A DNA stretch of 64,000 bases, taken from contig JAFBJZ010000457.1 of the NCBI GenBank assembly GCA_016785225.1, positions 1,054,001 through 1,118,000 of the forward strand, given 5' to 3'. Below the pieces are notes generated by a model that was given only the letters and a program-made list of their open reading frames with translations, did no database searches and was not told where the DNA came from. The stretch is from Psettodes erumei. Taxonomy: Eukaryota; Chordata; Actinopteri; Pleuronectiformes; Psettodidae. This document shows, piece after piece, positions 39,401 through 51,422 of the stretch. The position numbers and the translations under genes are program-made. The stretch's first letter is position 1; every line of letters starts with the position of its first letter.

Positions 39401-42370
39401 GTAAAAGGGATATCTGCCTTGCTTGAAAAATATTGTCCTATTCATTGTTCAGAGCTGAAAACCAGATATTTTCCTGTTGTGATGTGAAACAAAACCAGAT
39501 GTGAAGGCCATAGTGTTGGTTGTACAATTAAGACCAAAATCCAAAGCTTGTCTTCTGTATTAATTATTTATTTTAACAGTTGGTTGTCGTTTTTTTTGTT
39601 GTTTTTGTCATTAAGACCTATATTGTCTCTCTTCACACATGTGGCTTTGAGGAAGAGTCTTTGCCAAATGGATGTTTTGTACTGGTCCAAGTCAGCAGCA
39701 TCTGTCTTTAAACTCTCATTTCAGAAGTAGAAGGCCAGCAGGAGGCTCAAAGCCAGCTTTTTACAATTTATGCCACTGAAAGGCATATTTTTATAAAGAC
39801 GTGATGGGGATGTATTTCCAAAACGTATCTTATAAAATGAAATGTTAGCTGCATAGGACCATAATTAGTTTCATTTTTTAGCCGAAAACATAATTTGTTG
39901 CAGGATGGCGCCAAAAGTTTGGCCCACTGTTGTTCCAAAAATATTACAAACCTCTGATAATTACAAAAAGTTAACCAAATGTTCACCATTAACCAACAAA
40001 ACATAAATTCTCAGTTGGTGAGCTTTTACTTTCCAATTTTTTTCACCACCCTTCCCAGAGGTGTTTCTGTGTGTGTGTGTGTGTGCGTGTGTGTGTGTGT
40101 GTTTAGATCTTAATCATCAAGGATACCTGACAGCATATTAATCATACGAGAACATGAAATGGCGAGCTACTTCCTCTTTTCTTTTCTCTTTTATCTCTTC
40201 TCTAACCTTTGCCATGGTTAGGTAATACTGGCACGATCCTAGACCCCCGTGTCAGTGTTGGAGCCCCAGGGAACCTGAAACTGAAACTCTGGGTGGTTCA
40301 GACCAAATTTAGAGTCTGTGGGTTGTGTAACATTTAGGTCTTGATGTGAAAATGGCTTGGCAACATATGCCCTGAGGGAAACATTTAATAACTGCACGCT
40401 ACATTCCCCTCTCAGCCCCAGGGGGTGCTCATGCACATGGCCCATATTATCAGGCAAGCCAAAACCTATATAGCATGCAGCCCACACCATCGTTATTACA
40501 TAATTATTATCAACATATCATGAGTATTTTCATGATTAATGGCTGATAATCACATGCATAGTTATTATCTCTTGGCAGGACTTACTTTTGTTGTTGTTTC
40601 CCCTGCCCCTCTCTGACCATTAAAGTCCAGATTAACCTGCTATGGGATTAACACAGAGAGATAGCTTTCACTGCCCTAACATGCCTCATCTGTCTGCAGC
40701 AGGGAATGTAAGCAATGATCAGCTGGGTGTTTTCTATACATCTGAAGACAAATAGCTGTTGGCCATAGATGCTGTAGATCAGGGGTGTCAAACTCATGGC
40801 CCGAGGGCCATAAGACTGACGAGCGACGAGTGACGAGTGATATGGTTTTGCAAAGTGTAAAAAAATGAACAAGTCTGCAATTTTGCCACTGTGCCATGAT
40901 TTTACTGGTATGGCCCACTTGAGATTAAATTTGGCAGTATGTGGCCCCTGACATAAAATGAGTTTGACACCCCTGCTGTAGATAAAGCTATTAGAAGATA
41001 TTTTGATGGTTTTTTTCCCTCATTAGTCAATCAGTTGGTAACAGGTAAACACAGTGGTAAGAATTTGAAAATAGGTTGCTATTAACCTTTGTCACATCAC
41101 TGCCTTTGTTTGATCTTGAGTGTGAAAATATGAAAAGTTTAATTTTTTGTTTGCATCACCGGTTTCACTGAGTTGCAGCTGTCGATGTCTGGAAAGTCTT
41201 ATTTACTAGACAGAAATTGAGATGGTTAAGTTTGTGTCTTGGATATAAAATGTATTTTATACAGACTGTAAAAAAAACTGTCTGTTTGACATGATCTTGT
41301 GTAGAGTTTGGACAAGTGCGACGCAAACACAACATAAGAATTGCGCCGCAAAACGGAGCATCACATATATTGCTCCTGTTCTTTTTCTCCCTTCAGGTAA
41401 ATGTGTGAAGTTCCACAAGAGGCCAGCTCCTTCTCCTGCGTCAGACACCAGCTTCTATAAACAGTCTACCAACATCCGGAGGAATGGTGGAATGGCCACG
41501 CTGGCCCAGAAGCCCCTGAGGGAGCGCATCATCCACCTGCTGGCTCTCAAACCGTACAGGAAACCAGAGCTCCTGCTGTGGCTGGAAAGAGAAAGAGCCA
41601 GCCCCAAGGACAAGGGCGAGCTCGGTCCAGTACTGGATGAGGTATGCAGAAATATTGTGTGTGTGTGTGTGTCCATGCATGCACATACTGTACATAAACA
41701 CTTGCATTCATATATACACCCTTAACACATCACATCTGAGATCCCACTGTGTATCTTTTTTTTTTGTGGGCCTATGACCTGTACAATCATTGTACACACG
41801 CTATAACGCTATTCATTTACATAGTGCTTACATGTAAGAACATGCGTGTTTCAGTCTGATGGGTAAAAAGCCAGTTAAGTGACTTATATTAACATGACAA
41901 TGTTCCAACTAGTGAATGACACATTGTAAAATGCATTTGATATCATTACAACAGAAATCATTGTGTTAATTGTTATCAGAGGTGATGTTAAGAACTGCAG
42001 TCATTCCTAATATAGTGGTAACAATGCTTCACAGCACCCTTTCCATTAAAATCAACAAACCAAAACCCCAAAAATTCAGCTTTGGCAGGGCTCAATGTGA
42101 CAGTTTTAGTGTATGTGACCCAGGATCTGCAAAGTAGAGACCTACATTGCGCTCCAACTAGCAAACATATAATCTTGTTCTGAAAGAAACCCGGGCCTGC
42201 AGGGCTTTAACTGAACTTGTGATCTAATTTAGAAACGTTTACTTTATGTGACTTTCCTGTGTACATTTTTGAGTAATTCCTAAATTATGTTTGATGTTTG
42301 TGCTGCCATCATTGGTCTGGTGTGCGCGTGTATGCGTTTGTGTGTACGCATTTACTTGTCCTTGTGCTTG

Positions 42371-42406
<36 letters not shown>

Positions 42407-44823
42407 ATGCATGCGGTTTTTGTGTCTGTGCGTTTGTGTAATTAGGTCGATGCAGTAATTGTTGCTGCAGAGATTGTGTTTGCAGTGGGGCGGGCCTCTC
42501 TGTCAAGAGGGCCCAGAGAGATAGTTGTCCTCCAAGAAAGGCAGTCTGAGGAGATTAGAGAGGAGGGTAAAGTTGCTTTGAGAAAGGAAGCCTGAGACGT
42601 TCACTACAGTTAATGGTCATATGCAATATATTTTGTAACACATGGAAAAGTAGTGGATTTGGTTTGTAGAGTCCACTTTCTTTACGATACGATTAAACTC
42701 TGCACTCAGCTGTGAATGAAGTCAGAAATTAAGGACTTCGATGGGATCTTAAATATAACCGTATGTGGCATTTTGCATCTCAGGTGGCAAAAGTGAATCC
42801 CAAAGACAGCAGCTACCTGCTGAGGGATGACCTCTACAGGCATGTGCAGAGGGACTGGCCCGGCTACAGCGAGGAGGAGAGGCAGCTGATCAACAGGCTG
42901 CTGGCCAGGTGGGTCCCAGGGATGCCACCTCTGCTGGTACAACAAACTAATAATCCCATTTCCCTCTTTCACTGTATAGCCTGTTAATCCTGTGATATTA
43001 CATGTGTGTATATACAGGTATACTCATCACATTTCAATATATCTGAGATCAAAACTTTAATATTCCTTTCTGATGGTGAAATGATTATTGTGACTGACAA
43101 AACTTGTGTTAACTCTCAAAAATATCATGATAGTAACTTTTTAGCAGCACAACTGTTTCTCTCAGCCCGAGGCAGACAGTGGCCCTTATCTTGGTCTGCT
43201 GTCTCTTCTTCTCTCCTCCACTTCTTCTTCTCTCATTCTTGCACAGCTCTGTACATGTGTGCTAATCACCACTCAGAAACAGAACTTGTCTGTACCTGCT
43301 GCAAAGAGCCTGTGGTTCAGTTTCATGCTCAGCTTTATTACTTCTCCTGTAAATCCACATAACTCTGCAGTGACGCCAGTTGAAATTGAATGTTTCTAAA
43401 CTCCACATAGGTCATATATTTTTTGTCTCATTGTCAAACTACTGTTCTTTCTTTCTGTTTGACAGGAAGTTGCAGCCCCAGAGTAGCAACCAATCAAGAA
43501 ACCTTCAAGCAAATGCATCAATACTAAAGACATCAGAGGATACGACGCTACAGCACAGCACAGTGAAAAATCCTGCAGTGGTAAATGGCCATATTGTATT
43601 TTTATTATGATTTGTATTATTATTGTATTGTGTTTTTTATTTGGTGCCTGCATATTGTGCTGGTTTTTACTTTATGGTATTAACTGTATTTGTAGTTTAC
43701 AGTCAGTTTGACATTAGATTGACAGGCTAGGTTGCAGGTTGTATGGTTTTGTGAAGAAATATTAAATTGTCTGGTAAAGGTTGATTTTCTCTCTGTCAAT
43801 TGTTACTTTCCCAGAAACGACCCGTGCCTTCTGACGCACTAGAGAGGCTGGCTGTTAAAAGACAAAAACTTGCAGACCAGAGGTTACAACAGCAGCCCAC
43901 TGTAAATGGACCCTCAAACAAAGGAGGACATGACAGTGCAGCTCCTCTCCTCAACATCAGCTTCCACACAAAGACTGAGTTTCAAAGGACAACTAACCAT
44001 ACTAGTAACCAGAATGGCTCACCAGGGAGCCACAATGACTTTCCTCTAATGCACAAATTGTCTAGCGCCACTGACGCACCCGTATCAGAGAGAAGGGAGC
44101 AAGACCCCAAACTAAGTAGCCATCAGCCACCGCAGGGTGACTCTGACTGCACACACCAGCAGCTCCAAAACAGCCAGCACAGAAAGAAGAAATCTAAAAA
44201 GCACAAGGACAAGGAGCGGGAGAGGTTAAAAGACAACCAGGGCAGTGACTGGTTGGAGACGAGTCCTGGTCTACAGCAGAACCCGGACAAACTTGACAGT
44301 AAGGTCCCTTTTTACACAGACATTTCCCTTTATTAAAACTAGCCTCCATTTCACGTGAACTGTTCAATCACACCCTAACACCAACACAGTGTTGGAGAGG
44401 AAGTGTGTTGCAGTATTGCTGGAGTATTTCTTCTCTTTATTTTAACCTAACTTTGCACTATAGGTTTTGTTTGAATATTCCGTCATATCATATCTCTTGG
44501 ACACCCTGTTGTTGTCATGTGTCTGACCTGTTGTTTCCTCACTACACGTGCCTACACAATAATAAGTTAACCACACACGCACTGAACAGAAGACCAGTGG
44601 CAATTGTGTGTGAGCTCTCTCTGAGTGACTGTTTGTCTCACAGCTCACCGCTGCATTTATAAAGTATTATCTCATAAGCGCGTCTGTGTTTGCTCCCTCA
44701 AGATCACTCTCTTGAGTCCTCAGCGTGTTATGTGGCTGATTGACTCAACAACAGCTCGAGCAGTGCTTTGGGTCTCTAAGCTGAGATGTCTCCTGATACC
44801 CACACGCTCACGCTCACACGCTC

Positions 44824-44866
<43 letters not shown>

Positions 44867-47089
44867 GGCTTTTTTGCAAAACAAAAACACATTGCTCAAC
44901 ATTCAGAGGGTGACAAAGAGTCATGTAGATGAGTGTTTCAACTCTGCTCAAGAGAAGGTTATTTTCTGTATCTTGTAATGTTTTTTTTGTTGTTGTTGTT
45001 TTTTCCCAGATCCTGAAATCACAAATGCTGTGGCCTCTGAGGAGAAGCCTGATTATGTGCTGTGAGTGTAAACATGATTTTTAAATCACTTTGGTGTGAT
45101 GGCTCCATGTTCAATCACTGCAGAATTATCCTTTTAAAACACTTGATGTGTTTTCCGCTAGAGCTGTGTTAAGGACTATTGTAGGCTCAACCATACACAT
45201 GCAAAACTTACAGTCATCCCAACTGCAACTGCATATTTGTATATTTGCTAATATTTCCAGTGGCAATGAATATGCCTGGTCATAGCAACATTGCATTGTG
45301 GCCACATGCTGCCACCTTGTGACTGCATAGAAAGAAAATGGTTTGAGGAAAATTGTACTTTTTTCTCGAACATATTAAAAGGTAATTGTGTACAGAAGCA
45401 TGATTTTTCACTGCTGCTATCCATCTGCAGCAGAAAATGAATCCAATCAGATGTGTTCCTTCTTCAAGCATTAATCCATTGATTATGTTCAGGTGGACTG
45501 GCCAAGGTGAAGACTATGTGATGTAAACAGGGAGAGCATCGCATGTGCATCATCACTACCAGTATAAATGTTTGCCGGTGTTTCTCCTTGTAGAACCTAC
45601 AGCACCATAATGACTTTGGAGCAACGTCAGCGGTACCAGGAAGATTTCTGCGCAGAGTATGATGAATACAAAGACCTCCACTCCCGGATCGCCACCATAA
45701 CTCACATGTTTGTTCAGCTAGGATCCAAGATCAAGAGCCTCTCCCCTGGCACACAAGACTATAAGGTATAGAAGCAACTAAAGTCATCTGATCTGTGTTG
45801 GCAACACACACACATACATTGATGCAAAGGTATTATGATATGCTTATTTTCAATTTACTGTTTTCTTTTTTTTTGCCATGTAGATAATGGAAGACCAAAT
45901 ACTAGAAAAGTACAACAAGTATCGAAAGGTAAGTCAGTCAACTGTTGCTGTTACAATGGTTAAAGTTGTGTTCTCTTTTTTGAGATTTAACGTTTCATCT
46001 TCTTATAGAAATTCCATGCATATTTTTTTATGCATTAAGAGAAGATTCTTGACAGATTCTGGTGTTTCTATCCATTCTTTTTCATGTGCATTTGAATTTG
46101 TGCATGAAAATAAAAATAAAAAATCTCCATATATTGAAAACAAATTTTTATGCTTGGCTGAGGTGGAAAAGCTAAAAGCAAAATGTGATGAAGTGCAATG
46201 TATGCAGACAGTGAATAAGTTGGTGATTCGGAGACGGTAACATTCCTCACATTAGTCATGAAACAAACAAATGCTATATTCCCATCATATTTTCTACATT
46301 GATTTCCACAGTTTAAAGTTGCACCAAAATGGAGAATTAGCACCACCAGCTGTTTATTGCTATGCATCAACTCCTAATGATTGCATAATGGGAATGAATA
46401 GAAAGGGTTAGCTAACCCGTGGTTATAATTCACATTTTCTTTCACTGATTTTCTAGAAATTCAGTCAAATTTTGCAAATTTGTACAGAGACCCAGCTGTC
46501 GTGAGAAGGCCATTATGTTGCTCACATTAAGACCCTATTATTGACAAGCTGAAGTATATTTGTATACAGATCCTATCATCTTTGGAGCTAAACTACTGTG
46601 TAAACACAGCTCCTCCTTTTTAATGAGTGCTGATCAGCTGCTTGAAATTCCAGACACGTTGCTCTATGGGGAAAAAGCATTTGAAGTAGAGCTTTTTTTT
46701 AGTTTAAGTCTGTCAGTAGTTACTATACCACACTGCAAAATGATTTTAGAAAGCTTGTTAGTTTAAAAAAAATGATATATCATTTCAAGTTCTCCAACCT
46801 CATGATATATCATGAACTTGGAGAAGACAGAGATCTGATTGGTGAAGGTTTTCTTTAAATTGCTTCTTTTCTTCTTTGCTTCTTCAATCTTCACATCATC
46901 AGCTCAGGTGCTGGAAGAATGTGGGAATGTCGAAAATATAAAAGCTTTAAATGAAAACACTTCCGCCTTTCTCCACAGAGGTTCCCAGGCTATCGGGAGG
47001 AGAAGAAACGCTGCGAGTACCTCCATGAGAAACTGTCCTACATCAAACAGCTCATCATAGACTATGATGTCTCTCAGGCCTCTTCATAG
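27041..47089 (+). CDS. ell3: ELL-family RNA polymerase II elongation factor, full-length ELL3-like (608 aa, 12 exons)
   Basis: Exons: 27041-27178, 27759-27806, 37769-37896, 39060-39223, 41397-41641, 42784-42908, 43466-43580, 43815-44298, 45010-45061, 45594-45765, 45884-45928, 46979-47089. All introns are GT-AG and every phase matches. The protein starts MASLGQEHCYGLSCGK. Residues 1-160 form the conserved N-terminal ELL region, including HVKLTDTAIRALE near 28-40 and QDKITVCATDDSYQMTRERM in exon 4. Residues about 197-283 form the winged helix (PLRERIIHLLALKPY; RDWPGYSEEERQL). A lysine-rich nuclear-localisation stretch, RKKKSKKHKDKER, lies near 443-455. Residues about 497-605 form the occludin/ELL C-terminal coiled-coil domain (EQRQRYQEDFCAEYDEY; YREEKKRCEYLHEKLSYIK). 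ELL proteins raise Pol II elongation rate in the super elongation and little elongation complexes in the nucleus. The C-terminus (YKIMEDQILEKYNKYRK, then RFPGYREEKKRC) matches mammalian ELL3 better than ELL or ELL2, and serf2 is the neighbour as in human. Human ELL3 is only about 400 residues, so the length is ELL/ELL2-like. The family call is near certain; ELL3 versus ELL2 is less so. Confidence 0.93.
27722..27747. repeat. (CT)n tract at ell3 exon 2 acceptor
   Basis: A perfect CT tract forms the polypyrimidine stretch just upstream of the TTTTAG acceptor at 27753-27758 for the 48-nt exon 2. Confidence 0.9.
29611..29646. repeat. (TG)n microsatellite
   Basis: Perfect TG tract of about 36 bases in ell3 intron 2; further TG tracts follow at about 29761-29779 and 29876-29899. 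Confidence 0.95.
30586..30655 (+). repeat. Repeat pair, copy B (ell3 intron 2)
   Basis: Shares about 31 identical bases (AAAAAGTACCAGATTATAGA onward) with 26578-26609, in the same orientation and about 4 kb apart. Confidence 0.7.
31014..31035. repeat. (CAG)n trinucleotide tract
   Basis: About seven CAG units within ell3 intron 2; not in a coding exon. Confidence 0.9.
31884..31911. repeat. (GT)n microsatellite
   Basis: Perfect GT tract of about 28 bases in ell3 intron 2. Confidence 0.95.
36403..36432. repeat. (GT)n microsatellite
   Basis: Perfect GT tract of about 30 bases in ell3 intron 2. Confidence 0.95.
40069..40101. repeat. (GT)n microsatellite
   Basis: GT tract of about 33 bases with a single C interruption in ell3 intron 4. 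Confidence 0.95.
40780..40975. mobile_element. hAT-type MITE with perfect 18-bp inverted repeats and 8-bp target duplication
   Basis: The left end CAGGGGTGTCAAACTCAT (40780-40797) is exactly mirrored by ATGAGTTTGACACCCCTG (40958-40975). The flanks are identical 8-mers CTGTAGAT at 40772-40779 and 40976-40983. An 8-bp duplication and CAGGGGTGTCAAACTC ends are hallmarks of hAT (Charlie-like) non-autonomous elements. At 196 bp it has no coding capacity. It sits inside ell3 intron 4, 422 bases upstream of exon 5. The intact inverted repeats and duplication suggest a fairly recent insertion. Confidence 0.93.
42370..42405. repeat. (GT)n microsatellite
   Basis: Perfect GT tract of about 36 bases in ell3 intron 5. 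The antisense open frame over it is an artefact. Confidence 0.95.
44829..44864. repeat. (CA)n microsatellite with CACGCT leader
   Basis: A perfect CA tract of about 36 bases, preceded by several CTCACACG/CTCACG units from about 44805, in ell3 intron 8. Confidence 0.95.
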
Positions 47090-49793
47090 CACAGGCTCTA
47101 CCCCTCACGTGTTAATTTTGGATTGTTTTACATTGAGCCCCCTTCTCGAATGAACAGCACAGGAATCAAACAGGCGTCCACACAGACTGCTTCTGCCGGG
47201 ACAATGGATGATGCTGTGAGTTGTAACGATTACAAGTCAAGAACAGATTTTACTCTGGTATTTGGAAGACAATTTGTATTGAAGTTACCATTTCTTCCTA
47301 ATTTTATGTTTCTGTGAAAAGTCCAAGTGAGAAGGAAAGATGGTCTTTTGGTTATGAGATCTGTGCACCTCACAATGCCACGACATCCCTAATAGTTTTT
47401 GCCAGCCTTGTTAAAACCAGTGTCAGTGTAAGCCAAAGGAAATATGTCAAAGGTAGCAAATATGAATTTATCTTGGTCACTTTTCTTTCTGACATTTGTT
47501 AGGAGCAATTTTTGATGTGAAGTCAAACCGACAACTTTTTTATTTCCTTTTTTAATCTTCTTCAAATATTTCAACATGTAGCACTACCCAGTACTCACAT
47601 CAAAGATGCCCCATGCATGATAAAAAGTTTAAGTCATTTCCTCTCAGATTCAGCCATCACATCATATTATGCAAATGGGGTGGGGTAACTCCACTTGTTT
47701 CCAATGCAGTTTCCTTTGTGTTTGTGATTGTGCTATGTTTCAGGCAAGTTTAAAGCAGTCACTGTATTAGCATCAAGATACTGACTTTTTTTTTAAACGG
47801 AGTCTTAAAAGAAGTTTGTGAAAGTAACAAGAAACTCATCTGCTGGGAGAAGGTAAGGTTATTACTCAATTATATACAGCGATGCTTTAAAATGAAGATA
47901 TTTCGCAATTTAGCCAGTAAGAGGTTACTACTGTTCACTTGGATTAATCTGATTAGCTTGTTTCATGAAAGGAATATTTGGTCTCAGCATATATTACACA
48001 CAAATTTCAAATTCTTAAAATACTCATTTGGAAAACATCTGAATATAATTCTAGAAAAAATTAAAAATATTCAAATGGCTGGATATGTTAAACAAATGCA
48101 ATACAGTACAATGATGTATATGCTATCTCCCAAATGCACTTGTGTCTATCTAAAGTATTTATTAACCACACTCTTCTCTTTTGAATGATTGGTAAAGGGA
48201 CCAAAATGCTCGGCCTTAATGGCAGTTGCAATAACTTGGTGAGGAATGACGGTTTCCCTCCCGAAAACGGTTACTCATTTTGTTAATCCGCCACCAAGTC
48301 AAGTTTGAAGTATTTCAACCCACTGGAAAGAAATGTGTTTTCTCTTTTTTGCTTAGAACTACTGATGTATTTATTTCAAGCCATCGTCCACTGTCATGTG
48401 TTGTTGGTTTCCTCAGCTTGAAGCGTCAGATCTTGTTTGTTGAAAGTGTTTGTATCCAAGCAGCTTGGGGAATGAGGTGGTACAGGTTGTGAGTAGATGA
48501 AAGATTTGTCTAACGTAATATGTTGTAGGTTTTTTCTGTGTCCGGCCACAGTTGTGGAGAGTCACTGGGTTAAAGCTGCCCCTAAGTCCTCTGAATATTA
48601 ATGCTGAAATGAAAAGGAAAGTCCTCAGATGAGAGGTTGGTGGTCGCTTCACCAAACACTAAAAACTTGTCTAAAATTGTTCACTCACAGGCTTTAAAGA
48701 AAGAAAAAAGTGTATTGCACACTATGAGCATAAGGCGCAGGCATGGTGGTACATTATGTATTTGTTAACATTTTACTGCATAGTTGGATAATTTGAATCA
48801 TTTGAGAATTCAGACAGTACTAAAAAACAACACTGAATTGGGGACTTATACAGTGAATGATTTCTGAATCATGTCTAGATTGTTGGTGTTTATTAAAATA
48901 TGGAGCCAGAGTCACAAGAAGTGAACATTTGTTACATCACAGCCAGATGTGGTACTTGGAGGGTTTTTCTATCTTTCAGTTTCCAGGTAAAAATCACTGC
49001 CTGTAGTTTTGTTTTTGTTTTTTTTTCACTAAATCCATTTTGAAAAGGGGAGGGGGCAGCAGGTTCATGAAATTTCCATTCAGTTTGTAATTGATCGTGG
49101 CTGCAGTTTTTGTACTAAATGTTGAATCACAAAGTCAATTACAGACTTAGAAGCCTTAAGATTACACTTTTTGTAGGACAAAACTCTTTGAACTGCCAAT
49201 ATCAACATGGAGTTACTATCCACACTCATCTGTTATCTGCCTTATATTAATTTTAACTATTAAACCTGTCTTAAAATGAAAACTACTTTCTGGAGGGAAT
49301 ATTTCATAATGTATTTTAAAATTGTTTAGTGCACACTTTGATTTGCTGTGATTGTATCGCTTACTCAGCAATTGCATCTGTAATTCCTATGGTACTTTTT
49401 TAAAATCATCGTTGAGTTATATGGTGAGGTATTTATCATTGGGAATATAACTGTGGTTTATAATATCATCGATATTCCTGTGTAAAGACATGAGTGCTGA
49501 ACATACGTTTTTTGATTGGATCTGTCTTCAGTGAAAACCTGCTAAATGTCAAGCACAAAAAAATCCATTATTAAAATTACAGTGCTCAATCACTTACAGG
49601 TAGTAGGTGGTAATAGTGAAAAAGGTTCAGGGAGAAAAATGTATGATTGTGTCAAGTTGTTGATTGAAGACCATTATTACATGGGGGTTATTGACTATGA
49701 TGAATGAATCATTGGTCTTGAAGATGAAACATACAAACTTACAAAATCACAAAATGGATTTTATTTATCTGTGCAAATCTTAATCACAATAAA
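47090..49793 (+). other. ell3: Probable ell3 3' UTR and downstream region
   Basis: No coding exon follows the ell3 stop before the wdr93 promoter. The sequence is T-rich UTR-like DNA. ATTAAA variants occur (for example about 48890 and 49571) and the first clear canonical AATAAA noticed is at 49788-49793. The 3' UTR could therefore be up to 2.7 kb, but an earlier end at a variant hexamer is possible. Confidence 0.45.
49788..49793 (+). terminator. ell3: Candidate ell3 polyadenylation signal
   Basis: AATAAA 2.7 kb after the ell3 stop codon, before the CpG-richer wdr93 promoter region. The assignment is by position only. Confidence 0.35.
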
Positions 49794-50099
49794 AGATTCG
49801 TACCGTGTTTTGTTTTTCAGACTGCTGCTGAGCATTTGCAAGGCACCAGTGTGTACTGCACAGTCAGTGTTTTTATGTACTGCTCACCCGCTGAAGGGAA
49901 GGCCTCATCTTACTCACAGAGGAGTCAGAGAACATTATGAACTGCATTTTTTTACAAAGGTATACTCTCTCTTTCCCTGTTGTGCAAAGATAAAATTAAA
50001 TAAAAAGAAAAAGATTCAAAGTGATTTTGCTTTGAGATTTGATTGTGTTACAAGCCACGCTCTTTGAATTTTATATGCAGACCTGTGCAGGTGAAACTT

Positions 50100-50642
50100 G
50101 GTTGTGGATTGGTTCGCGAGCCCGGTCCAGGAGCGGCACATGGCACGTGTAGTTACTCTCTCCCTGCTAGTGTCACACAATGAAATAACGCTGTCACTGA
50201 AACTTCATACGGTTGTTCTCAGTAACGACCCTCTTTTGCGTGTCGTTTTTAATTCCAGCACACTGTCTCACTTCACGGCTTGAGGTGAACCATATGTACG
50301 CACACGCGCGCGCACACGTGAGCTTGTGGAACGATCCCGGTTGACGAGTATCGGAAGCCGTTCATTCGTGACTGTGTCTTAACGATGGCGAATTAAGACT
50401 TAAACGCATGTGTGCGGGGGGAATACCAACATGGTCTTAAAAGAGTAACCGTACAATCAATAAATAATAGACTTGACGTGGCGTTATCGACAGGTGGTTG
50501 TTTTTAAACCTTTAAGACAGGCTACCTCTCCGCAGGCCTCCATACAGCGCGTCCATGGCAAAGTGTTGTCATGACGACCGTGAAACACTTAGCACCCTCC
50601 GCGGCTGCTGCTGCGACCGCTGTTGCCTTTTGCTATATTAAG
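50100..50642 (+). promoter_or_regulatory. wdr93: wdr93 CpG-rich promoter and noncoding first exon
   Basis: CpG dinucleotides are frequent from about 50110 to 50630, against an AT-rich background. The segment ends at a strong donor (ATTAAG then GTAAGA, junction 50642/50643). Two upstream ATGs occur: 50554, whose frame stops at TAA just before the donor, and 50571, whose frame is open to the donor but meets TGA in exon 2 when spliced at 51403. Neither can be joined in frame to the WD-repeat frame, so this exon is best read as 5' UTR with upstream ORFs. Confidence 0.5.
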
Positions 50643-51422
50643 GTAAGACTGCCGTCCAGTGATGATATTTTACAGACATATGGAAAGGATATTTTTAATC
50701 CACAGCTAACCAAAGGTCACTATGTGTTCACCTTCCAATTATATCAGCCTGCCTCGTTATCGGGAACCAACTTTTCTATCCAGAGTTAGCGCTAACTGCT
50801 ACACACGCCTCATTAGCTTCAGCTGTGTTGTTCGTCAGGCAGTAACCTCGCCACAGAAATGTCTGAGGCACTCCACATTCACTTTAAAGCTGATATACGT
50901 TTACAGTTTACATCACTGGAGTATTTTCTTTCGATAGTAATATAGATACTCTATATTTGGAAGCATCTACAATGCTTCCCACACAACAGAGTTCACCCTT
51001 GAAACATGAAATAATATACGTTTATCCTAACGACACATAATGTATAAAATAGTTTAAAAAGTGAGCTCAGCTACAACTTTAAAATAGTTCTTACATCCAT
51101 GATATCTAATTTTAAAACTCTGTAGGGGCCATTCTTCATATTCAGCACTTTTATTTTTGATACCTGAAATATATTGTAATGATAATACCTACGTACTTTT
51201 ACTTTACAAAAAATCATGAATGCTGTATGTCTTTTTTCTAATGGGGTATTGTTTATCAGAAGTTGCTTATTTGTTTACCAAAGTAAATCACTGCTTATGT
51301 ACAGTAAGTACCTTTTTTTGGAGTGTTGCATCAAAAAACAATAAATGAATGTAGTGTGAAATGAACATGTTTTTGCTCTGTTGATGTCCTTGCACACCAC
51401 AGAAGGGAGACCAGGCTCAGCG

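Noticed and set aside
46068..46370. Extra exon between ell3 exons 11 and 12
   Set aside because: Exon 11 (phase 0) joins exon 12 directly to give the conserved YRK-RFPGYREEKKRC order; an insertion would break the domain.
50571..50789. 72-codon frame starting MTTVKHLAPS as the wdr93 start
   Set aside because: It passes through a strong donor at 50642/50643 and, when spliced to exon 2, gives a TGA; it cannot join the WD-repeat frame.
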